Source: Sideroxydans sp. (GTDB lineage Bacteria > Pseudomonadota > Gammaproteobacteria > Burkholderiales > Gallionellaceae). Taken from it: a stretch of DNA of 33,793 bases. A program made the position numbers and the translations under genes. The notes under the pieces were generated by a model. It was not told where the DNA came from. It worked only from the letters and a program-made list of their open reading frames with translations, and did not search any database. The stretch lies in NCBI GenBank assembly GCA_029850585.1, contig JARCRQ010000010.1, positions 1 through 33,793 of the forward strand, given 5' to 3'. Position 1 is the stretch's first letter. Each line of letters begins with the position of its first letter. Shown here piece after piece: positions 24,875 through 31,362 of the stretch.

Positions 24875-25321
24875 GGTGAATCTCGCTTATAAAAAATTAG
24901 GGGGGAAGTGCAGAAAATCAGAGGGATGCTTTTTGCTAGGGCGCAATCCTAACCAAAAATGGACTGCCTGTGAAGCGCGAAGATTTTTAGCTGGCTAGGT
25001 CGATGTCAGCGACGCGACCGTTATTCCCTTATCCAACGCACTTTGAATCGGCAGTGACATTTTTGCCAAACTTTGTCAGCCGTTCGCACAGGCAACTTTT
25101 TGCACACCACTCAGCCCCTCAAGGGCGCAAGCACAAGATGTCTTTGCCCAATAGCTATCAGCTTAGCTGAGAACTAGATATTTTTAGGAGTTGACGAAAT
25201 CCGTCGGGGGGGGGTAGGGTTCGTTCGCTTAAATCAGTGCTTGGTGTGATGAGTCTTGCTGATTTTAGTAGGCAGTTTTTAGCGCAATTTGACGTTTAAC
25301 GATATTTCAAGGGTGATGATC
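24875..25321. other. Long intergenic region between trxA and the lipoprotein gene
   Basis: This is about 450 bases between divergent genes with no convincing open reading frame. It must hold the trxA promoter (-) and the lipoprotein promoter (+). A TATAAG on the - strand near 24885-24890 is a weak trxA -10 candidate. An 8-bp inverted repeat TGCCTGTG (24965-24972) / CACAGGCA (25087-25094) and a run of nine G's at 25206-25214 are the only notable structures. No clear promoter for the + gene could be picked. Confidence 0.4.
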
Positions 25322-26623
25322 ATGAAAAAGAATGTACGCACAATAAGTTTGTCGATTTTAGCCGCGAGTTTGCTGGTGGCTTGTGGCGGTGGCGGCGGGG
25401 GTGGTGCGCCTGCTAATAATGGTGGTGCAGGTGCAGGTGCAGGTGCAGGTGCAGGCGGTGGTGCAGGTGGTGGTGTAGTCGTAACGCCGCCCGTTTCCGC
25501 GCAGCCCACTACTGCAACCGCCGCCGCGTTAGTTGCGATTCAAACGCAATTGACCGCCTTCCAAACGCAATTTGCCACCACCATGCCACTGGCAAGCAAC
25601 GCCACACTCAATGGGCTATTGGATGCCACGTTTATGGATAGTGGTGACAATAAGGCGGCATTCTTGGCAAGTGTCACTGGCCCGCAGGGATTCGTTATTG
25701 GTGATACCTTTGGTGCGCCGATTGGCGTTGCCTCTTTAGATACAGGCGCGGCACCTAACGATGCTACCCACCAATGGTTTGCCACCTCCTTGGCAAAAGG
25801 TAACGGGCGGCAGTATTTCACCATGTTGGCAATCAAAAATGCGGCGGGGCAATGGCTAATCGCGGGTAACCAACGTCAAGCTGCCGTCACGGTGACATTA
25901 TTTGCTGATCAGCTGATTACCCCTGTGGGCGCGGGCACAACCACTACGTTTTCGTCTGGGGTGAATTTGTGGGTGGGTGTGAATAATCCAGGGCCAACAG
26001 GCTCTGATGCGGCGTTGTTGGCTAAAGGGGTAACGAGCGCCACGGTTACAGGGCCCGGTGTAATCGGGGCAACGGCGGGTGCCTTGGGTGCAGCAACGAT
26101 TTTCACTGCGACAGCCCCCGTGGGTGGCATGGCGGGTTCGCAGTGGATTCCTAACTGTGGAACGGGTGTAGGTGGCGTGACGACGAACTGCGTGGATATG
26201 CTCAAGGTAGCACCCGGCACATATAGCTTTAACATTGTTGGTACATCGCCTGGTGTGGGTGGTGCAGCATTTAACTATACTTATAATGAAAAAGTGATAG
26301 GAGCGTTGCCCGCCACCTTAACCGCGACTAATTTCCCCGTGATTGCTCCTGGGACTACACCAGCGGCGGGTTACACCAGTGGTGCGACCGTGACGGTCAA
26401 TTGGACGGTTCCCGCTGGGCAAATCGCGCAAGGTGTTAACTGGTTTGGCACGTTGTCAACTGGCATGCCTGTGAATATGTGGGTAAATGCGGTAGGTAAT
26501 GCAGGGCAGACGATTAACAGCAGCACGGTGTTGCCAGCTTTTGCCCCCGCGACCTTGGTCTCTGGTCAATTTAGCGTGACCTCGATGGACGCCAATGGTG
26601 TTGCTTATAGTACGACAAGATGA
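25322..26623 (+). CDS. Glycine-rich putative lipoprotein of unknown function
   Basis: This is a 433-residue secreted lipoprotein. The ATG at 25322 (AAGGG 8 nt upstream) gives a signal peptide MKKNVRTISLSILAASLLVA with a lipobox Leu-Val-Ala-Cys, lipidated C21. Then comes a Gly/Ala low-complexity linker (~22-55) with five exact GGTGCA units and a short TPP region. The remaining ~370 residues are beta-rich, with many Gly, Thr and Ala, and contain one close cysteine pair (NCGTGVGGVTTNC) that may form a disulfide. I recognise no domain; the composition resembles envelope or surface-exposed proteins. It stands alone and is followed by a strong terminator. Confidence 0.82.
   Translation: MKKNVRTISLSILAASLLVACGGGGGGGAPANNGGAGAGAGAGAGGGAGGGVVVTPPVSAQPTTATAAALVAIQTQLTAFQTQFATTMPLASNATLNGLLDATFMDSGDNKAAFLASVTGPQGFVIGDTFGAPIGVASLDTGAAPNDATHQWFATSLAKGNGRQYFTMLAIKNAAGQWLIAGNQRQAAVTVTLFADQLITPVGAGTTTTFSSGVNLWVGVNNPGPTGSDAALLAKGVTSATVTGPGVIGATAGALGAATIFTATAPVGGMAGSQWIPNCGTGVGGVTTNCVDMLKVAPGTYSFNIVGTSPGVGGAAFNYTYNEKVIGALPATLTATNFPVIAPGTTPAAGYTSGATVTVNWTVPAGQIAQGVNWFGTLSTGMPVNMWVNAVGNAGQTINSSTVLPAFAPATLVSGQFSVTSMDANGVAYSTTR
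25424..25453 (+). repeat. Hexanucleotide tandem repeat (GGTGCA)5
   Basis: Five perfect in-frame GGTGCA units encode Gly-Ala repeats in the linker just after the lipidation cysteine. Degenerate units (GGCGGT, GGTGCA, GGTGGT) follow. Gain or loss of units would change linker length without shifting the frame. Confidence 0.9.
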
Positions 26624-26658
26624 CCATGACGTAACTTAACCGCTGTAATCGCAACAGA

Positions 26659-26690
26659 GCCGCCGCACGAACAATGCGGCGGCTTTTTTT
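26659..26690 (+). terminator. Rho-independent terminator after the lipoprotein gene
   Basis: A 9-bp GC-rich stem GCCGCCGCA / TGCGGCGGC with a 7-nt loop is followed directly by seven T's, 36 nt past the lipoprotein stop codon. Confidence 0.92.
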
Positions 26691-26785
26691 GCGCGCAGTT
26701 TCGACTGCTTGGGCAGCTCCGCATAGCGCACTTGCGCCGCTAGGGTGTAGCAGTAGTCACGCGTCGCTGTATGAGGCGGTAAAAG

Positions 26786-26814
26786 CTGACTAGCCTTGCT
26801 GGCTGTGGCATAAT
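26786..26814 (+). promoter_or_regulatory. Candidate leuC promoter
   Basis: CTGACT (26786-26791, four of six -35 positions) and CATAAT (26809-26814, five of six -10 positions) are 17 nt apart. They lie about 37 nt before the leuC start, after the preceding terminator. No leader peptide rich in Leu codons was found, so leucine attenuation is not supported. Confidence 0.5.
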
Positions 26815-26850
26815 CCCGCGCTTCAAAAAACGCCCCATGCAAAACGAAAC

Positions 26851-28257
26851 ATGATGACTGCGCAAACTCTGTACGACAAACTGTGGAATTCTCATCTGGT
26901 GCGCCAAGAAGCCGACGGCACGGCGTTGCTTTATATCGACCGTCATTTGGTGCATGAAGTGACCAGCCCGCAAGCCTTTGAGGGCATCAAACTGGCGGGG
27001 CGCAAGCTGTGGCGCACCGCTTCAATTTTGGCGGTGGCTGACCATAACGTGCCAACCACGGGGCGCGCGCAAGGCATTGCTGACCCGATTGCGCGTCTGC
27101 AAGTTGAAACACTGGACAGCAATTGCGCCGAGTTTGGCGTGAACGAATTTAAGATGGCTGATGTGCGTCAAGGCATCGTGCATGTGGTGGGCCCTGAACA
27201 AGGCGCGACCTTGCCTGGCATGACGGTGGTGTGTGGCGATTCGCATACCAGCACGCACGGCGCGTTTGCGGCATTGGCGTTTGGTATCGGCACGTCGGAA
27301 GTCGAACACGTCATGGCGACGCAATGTTTGCTGATGAAAAAATCCAAAGCGATGCAAGTGTTGGTTGAAGGTCGCTTAGGTTTTGGTGTGACCGCGAAAG
27401 ATATTGCACTCGCGGTGATAGGCAAAATCGGTACGGCGGGCGGCACGGGTTACGCGATTGAATTTGCGGGCAGTTCCATTCGCGCGTTGAGCATGGAAGG
27501 TCGCATGACCTTATGCAATATGGCGATTGAGGCAGGCGCACGGGCGGGCATGGTTGCCGCCGATGATACGACCATCAATTATTTGCAAGGTCGCCCGTTT
27601 GCGCCGCAAGCAGAAATGTGGCAACAAGCCGTCGCGTATTGGCGCACTTTGCACAGTGATGACGGCGCTGTGTTTGATTCCGTCATCACCTTGGATGCCG
27701 CGAAAATCCGTCCGCAAGTGACCTGGGGAACGTCGCCAGAAATGGTGGTAGCAGTCGATGGTTGTGTGCCTGATCCTGCAAAAATGACCGACGCTGTGCA
27801 GCGTGAAGGTGCGCAGCGCGCCTTGCAATATATGGGTTTGCAAGCGAACACGCCGATATGCGACATTCAAATCGACAAAGTTTTTATTGGTTCTTGCACT
27901 AATGCGCGCATCGAAGATATGCGTGCGGCAGCGGCAATTGCCAAGGGTAAAAAAGTCGCAGCGAATGTGAAATTGGCGATGGTCGTGCCAGGTTCAGGCT
28001 TGGTGAAAAAACAAGCCGAAGACGAAGGCTTGGACAAGATTTTTATTGCGGCGGGTTTCGAGTGGCGCGATCCAGGTTGCTCGATGTGCTTGGCAATGAA
28101 CGACGACAGATTGTCGCCCGGCGAGCGTTGCGCCTCGACTTCCAATCGCAATTTTGAAGGTCGTCAAGGGCAGGGCGGACGCACGCATTTGGTCAGTCCA
28201 GAAATGGCAGCAGCGGCAGCGATAGCTGGGCATTTTGTGGATGTGAGCAAGCTCTAA
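26851..28257 (+). CDS. leuC: 3-isopropylmalate dehydratase large subunit
   Basis: This is the large subunit of isopropylmalate isomerase, converting 2- to 3-isopropylmalate with LeuD in leucine biosynthesis. It has 468 residues, near E. coli LeuC (466). The [4Fe-4S] ligands are C349 ([11 protein letters not shown]) and C410/C413 ([11 protein letters not shown]), at the positions expected from E. coli. [18 protein letters not shown] and [19 protein letters not shown] are typical. Two adjacent ATGs (26851, 26854) are possible starts; neither has a strong Shine-Dalgarno sequence. It is the first gene of a leuC-(lipoprotein)-leuD-leuB-asd run. Confidence 0.97.
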   Translation: MMTAQTLYDKLWNSHLVRQEADGTALLYIDRHLVHEVTSPQAFEGIKLAGRKLWRTASILAVADHNVPTTGRAQGIADPIARLQVETLDSNCAEFGVNEFKMADVRQGIVHVVGPEQGATLPGMTVVCGDSHTSTHGAFAALAFGIGTSEVEHVMATQCLLMKKSKAMQVLVEGRLGFGVTAKDIALAVIGKIGTAGGTGYAIEFAGSSIRALSMEGRMTLCNMAIEAGARAGMVAADDTTINYLQGRPFAPQAEMWQQAVAYWRTLHSDDGAVFDSVITLDAAKIRPQVTWGTSPEMVVAVDGCVPDPAKMTDAVQREGAQRALQYMGLQANTPICDIQIDKVFIGSCTNARIEDMRAAAAIAKGKKVAANVKLAMVVPGSGLVKKQAEDEGLDKIFIAAGFEWRDPGCSMCLAMNDDRLSPGERCASTSNRNFEGRQGQGGRTHLVSPEMAAAAAIAGHFVDVSKL

Positions 28258-28259
28258 TT

Positions 28260-28385
28260 ATGGTAAAGCTCTTTATTCTCGCGTTGTTTATCCTTACGTT
28301 GTCGGCCTGTAATACGGTCGATGGTATTGGTAAAGATTTGCGTAAAGGCGGCGAGGAAATTGGAAAGGTATTGAAGTCAAAATGA
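28260..28385 (+). CDS. Entericidin-like small lipoprotein
   Basis: This is a 41-residue lipoprotein. A short signal peptide [16 protein letters not shown] is followed by a lipobox Leu-Ser-Ala-Cys with lipidated C17. The mature part [21 protein letters not shown] matches the entericidin A/B pattern (CNT..G.G.D...GG..I). Entericidins in E. coli form a membrane toxin/antidote pair, but single copies are common in proteobacteria with unclear roles. It begins 2 nt after the leuC stop, and its TGA overlaps the leuD ATG (ATGA), so it is embedded in the leu operon and translationally coupled. A position between leuC and leuD is familiar from other betaproteobacteria. Confidence 0.88.
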   Translation: MVKLFILALFILTLSACNTVDGIGKDLRKGGEEIGKVLKSK

Positions 28386-29014
28386 AAAAATTTACTTTGT
28401 TGGATGGTTTGGTAGTGCCCTTGGATAGAGCCAACGTCGATACCGACGCGATTATCCCTAAGCAGTTTTTGAAGTCGATTAAGCGTTCTGGTTTTGGCGT
28501 GAACGCCTTTGATGAATGGCGTTATCTCGATCATGGTGAGCCAGGTATGGATAGCACGCAACGCGTTATCAATCCTGATTTTGTGCTGAATCAAACGCGT
28601 TACCAAGGCGCGCAAATTTTGCTGGCGCGTGAAAATTTTGGCTGCGGTTCGTCGCGCGAACACGCGCCTTGGGCATTGGAAGATTACGGTTTTCGCGTGA
28701 TTATTGCGCCCAGTTTTGCCGATATTTTTTTCAATAACTGTTTCAAAAATGGCTTGTTGCCAATCCGTTTATCTGCCGCACAAGTTGATGTTTTGTTCAA
28801 GGCGGTGAACGCACAAAGCGGATACAAATTGCGCGTCGATTTGGAGCAACAAACCATCAGCACACCAGATGGAACAAGCTATAAATTTGAAGTCGATGCC
28901 TTCCGCAAACATTGTTTGTTGAACGGCTTGGATGACATCGGTTTAACGTTGCAGCACGTCGCTGACATCAAAACATTTGAGAGCAAACGTCACGCGGCGC
29001 AACCTTGGTTGTGA
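28382..29014 (+). CDS. leuD: 3-isopropylmalate dehydratase small subunit
   Basis: This is a 210-residue swivel-domain subunit that completes the isopropylmalate isomerase active site with LeuC. It has [20 protein letters not shown] near the start, [16 protein letters not shown] in the middle and [10 protein letters not shown] after it. Length and motifs match the proteobacterial LeuD1 type. Its ATG overlaps the stop of the entericidin-like gene by four bases (ATGA), and GGAAAGG lies a few bases upstream. Confidence 0.97.
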   Translation: MKKFTLLDGLVVPLDRANVDTDAIIPKQFLKSIKRSGFGVNAFDEWRYLDHGEPGMDSTQRVINPDFVLNQTRYQGAQILLARENFGCGSSREHAPWALEDYGFRVIIAPSFADIFFNNCFKNGLLPIRLSAAQVDVLFKAVNAQSGYKLRVDLEQQTISTPDGTSYKFEVDAFRKHCLLNGLDDIGLTLQHVADIKTFESKRHAAQPWL

Positions 29015-29023
29015 TTTAGTAAT

Positions 29024-29079
29024 GGTGGTAAGCAGTGGGAGTGGAGAAGCCAGCGCGCTTCGATGTGCCACTTATTACC
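29024..29079 (+). repeat. Hairpin in the leuD-leuB spacer
   Basis: GGTGGTAAG (29024-29032) can pair over all nine positions with CTTATTACC (29071-29079) in RNA, using two G-U wobbles. The interior contains GTGGGA and GCGCGCTTCG, words shared in the same order with the sucD-TerC spacer. There is no T-tract, so it may act in RNA processing or be a degenerate repeat. Confidence 0.4.
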
Positions 29080-29110
29080 CGCCCGTTTTATGACTTGTTA
29101 GGAAAAAATA

Positions 29111-30175
29111 ATGAAAATTGCAGTGTTACCCGGTGATGGCATCGGACCCGAAATCGTTGCACAAGCTGTAAAAGTTTTGGCTGCATTGCGCAGCGACGGC
29201 CTAAAAATTGAGTTGGAAAATGGTCATATCGGCGGTGCAGGTTATGACGCAGCGGGAGATCCCTTTCCAGCGGCAACCGAAAAATTAGCTAAGGAATCCG
29301 ATGCAATTTTGCTCGGTGCGGTGGGCGGTTATCAGTACGACAATCTGCCTCGCCCTATGCGTCCTGAGCAAGGTCTGTTGCGCATCCGCAAAGGCTTAGG
29401 CTTGTTTGCAAATTTGCGTCCTGCGATGGTTTATCCAGAATTGGTGAATGCGTCGAGCTTGAAGCCAGAGCTGGTGTCGGGCTTGGATATTATGATTTTG
29501 CGCGAGCTGACGGGTGATATTTATTTCGGTCAACCGCGCGGCATTCGCACTTTGGAAAACGGTGAGCGACAAGGTTTTGACACCATGCATTACAGTGAAT
29601 CGGAGATTCGTCGCGTCGCGCATGTGGGCTTTCAAAGTGCCATGAAGCGCGGCAAAAAATTGTGTTCGGTGGACAAAGCCAACGTGCTGGACACCAGCAT
29701 GTTCTGGCGCGAAATCGTTAGCGAAGTTGCCAAGGAATACCGCGAAGTTGAGTTGTCGCATATGTATGTGGATAACGCCGCGATGCAGTTGGTGCGCGCG
29801 CCTAAACAGTTCGACGTAATTTTGACGGGCAATATTTTTGGCGATATTTTGTCTGATGAAGCGTCCATGTTGACGGGGTCTATCGGCATGTTGCCCTCGG
29901 CTTCGCTGGATGCGAATAACAAGGGTTTGTACGAGCCGTGTCACGGTTCTGCACCTGACATCGCAGGCAAAGATATTGCCAATCCGCTGGCGACGATTTT
30001 GTCGGTGGCAATGATGATGCGTTACACGTTTGCTGCTGATGATGTGGCGCAACGCATTGAAGCGGCAGTGCGCAAAACCTTGCAGCAAGGTTTACGCACG
30101 GGTGATATTTATGAAGCGGGTACGCAAAAAATTGGCTGCGCCGCGATGGGCGATGCGGTGGTTGCGAGCTTGTAG
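29111..30175 (+). CDS. leuB: 3-isopropylmalate dehydrogenase
   Basis: This is a 354-residue NAD-dependent oxidative decarboxylase of 3-isopropylmalate, the third dedicated step to leucine. It starts [20 protein letters not shown] and has [16 protein letters not shown], the [14 protein letters not shown] loop, the catalytic Lys in [11 protein letters not shown], and the metal-binding [14 protein letters not shown] and [18 protein letters not shown] segments. TTAGGAAA about 8 nt upstream of the ATG serves as ribosome binding site. Confidence 0.98.
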   Translation: MKIAVLPGDGIGPEIVAQAVKVLAALRSDGLKIELENGHIGGAGYDAAGDPFPAATEKLAKESDAILLGAVGGYQYDNLPRPMRPEQGLLRIRKGLGLFANLRPAMVYPELVNASSLKPELVSGLDIMILRELTGDIYFGQPRGIRTLENGERQGFDTMHYSESEIRRVAHVGFQSAMKRGKKLCSVDKANVLDTSMFWREIVSEVAKEYREVELSHMYVDNAAMQLVRAPKQFDVILTGNIFGDILSDEASMLTGSIGMLPSASLDANNKGLYEPCHGSAPDIAGKDIANPLATILSVAMMMRYTFAADDVAQRIEAAVRKTLQQGLRTGDIYEAGTQKIGCAAMGDAVVASL

Positions 30176-30177
30176 TT

Positions 30178-30215
30178 CGTAGCGGGTAGCTAAGACAGTT
30201 TTGCTACCCGCCACG
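30178..30215 (+). other. Perfect hairpin in the leuB-asd spacer
   Basis: GCGGGTAGC (30182-30190) pairs perfectly with GCTACCCGC (30203-30211). The pairing extends to 13 bp with one mismatch. The loop is 12 nt with a run of T's, but no T-tract follows the stem. It could be a weak attenuator or mRNA-stability element inside the operon. Confidence 0.5.
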
Positions 30216-30252
30216 AGCTCAAAAACATTTGAATTTTTAAGGAAGCAGAAAC

Positions 30253-31275
30253 ATGAGCAAGCTATACGACGTATGTATTTTGGGCGCAACGGGCGCAGTG
30301 GGCGAGGCGATGTTGGCGATTTTGCAACAGCGTAATTTCCCCGTGCGCAATCTTTATCCGCTGGCATCGAGCCGTTCGGCAGGTTCTAAAGTCACTTTCC
30401 ACGGCAAAGAAATTACCGTGTTGGATGTCGATGGTTTTGATTTTTCAAAAGCTCAAATCGGTTTGTTTTCGGCGGGCGGTAGCGTGTCAGAAAAATATGC
30501 GCCGATAGCGGCGGCGGCGGGTTGTGTGGTCATTGATAACACGGCTCATTTTCGTTATGACCGCGACATTCCATTGGTTGTGCCTGAAGTGAATCCGCAC
30601 GCGATTGCACAATATAAAAATCGCGGCATTATCGCCAATCCAAATTGCTCGACCATTCAAATGTTGGTGGCGTTAAAGCCGATTAAAGATGCGGTGGGTA
30701 TCGCGCGCATTAACGTGGCAACGTATCAAGCGGTGTCGGGAACGGGTAAAGAAGCGATAGATGAGTTGACGGCGCAAACGCGCGCGCTGCTCGATGCCAA
30801 AACAGCGGTTGCGGATGTGTACCCTAAGCAAATCGCCTTTAACGTGTTGCCGCAAATCGACGTGTTTATGGAAAATGGCTACACCAAAGAAGAAATGAAA
30901 ATGGTGTGGGAAACGCAAAAAATTATGGAAGACGATTCCATTTTGGTGAACCCCACTGCGGTGCGTGTGCCAGTGTTTTACGGCCATTCAGAAGCCGTAC
31001 ATATCGAAACTAAAAAGAAAATTACTGCTGCTCAAGCGCGTGCTTTGTTAGAAAAAGCACCAGGTGTAAAAGTCGTGGATGAGCGCGTGGCGGGCGGTTG
31101 GCCAACAGCGATTGAAGCACAAGGTCAGGATGCAACTTTTGTCGGTCGTATTCGCGAAGATTTATCTCATCCGATGGGCTTAAATATGTGGGTCGTGAGC
31201 GACAACGTACGCAAAGGCGCGGCGTTAAATAGTGTGCAGATTGCGGAAATTTTGATAGACCAGTATTTGAATTAA
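30253..31275 (+). CDS. asd: Aspartate-semialdehyde dehydrogenase
   Basis: This is a 340-residue NADPH-dependent enzyme reducing aspartyl phosphate to aspartate semialdehyde, the branch point to lysine, threonine, methionine and diaminopimelate. The NADP-binding motif is GATGAVGEAML, the catalytic cysteine is C132 in NPNCSTIQML, and FYGHSEAVHIE plus a C-terminal LNMWVVSDNVRKGAALNSVQIAE are typical. A TAAGGAAGCAG ribosome binding site lies just upstream. Its place after leuB and before fimV is conserved in betaproteobacteria. Confidence 0.97.
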   Translation: MSKLYDVCILGATGAVGEAMLAILQQRNFPVRNLYPLASSRSAGSKVTFHGKEITVLDVDGFDFSKAQIGLFSAGGSVSEKYAPIAAAAGCVVIDNTAHFRYDRDIPLVVPEVNPHAIAQYKNRGIIANPNCSTIQMLVALKPIKDAVGIARINVATYQAVSGTGKEAIDELTAQTRALLDAKTAVADVYPKQIAFNVLPQIDVFMENGYTKEEMKMVWETQKIMEDDSILVNPTAVRVPVFYGHSEAVHIETKKKITAAQARALLEKAPGVKVVDERVAGGWPTAIEAQGQDATFVGRIREDLSHPMGLNMWVVSDNVRKGAALNSVQIAEILIDQYLN

Positions 31276-31362
31276 GCGCGCTTGATGAAGAAGATTATTA
31301 GCTTGTGCGGATAACTCTTTGATGTTACTTTAATTGTCCAATAAAAAAATTGTGGGTGTGGC

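Noticed and set aside
25424-25453. Phase-variable on/off repeat
   Set aside because: The unit is six bases, so copy-number change keeps the reading frame; only linker length could vary.
26624-26850. Leucine attenuator leader peptide before leuC
   Set aside because: The only strong hairpin is the terminator of the preceding lipoprotein gene, and no short frame with Leu codon runs is found.
29396-30088. 230-codon antisense open frame opposite leuB
   Set aside because: leuB is unambiguous, and the antisense product is His/Arg-rich with no family features.
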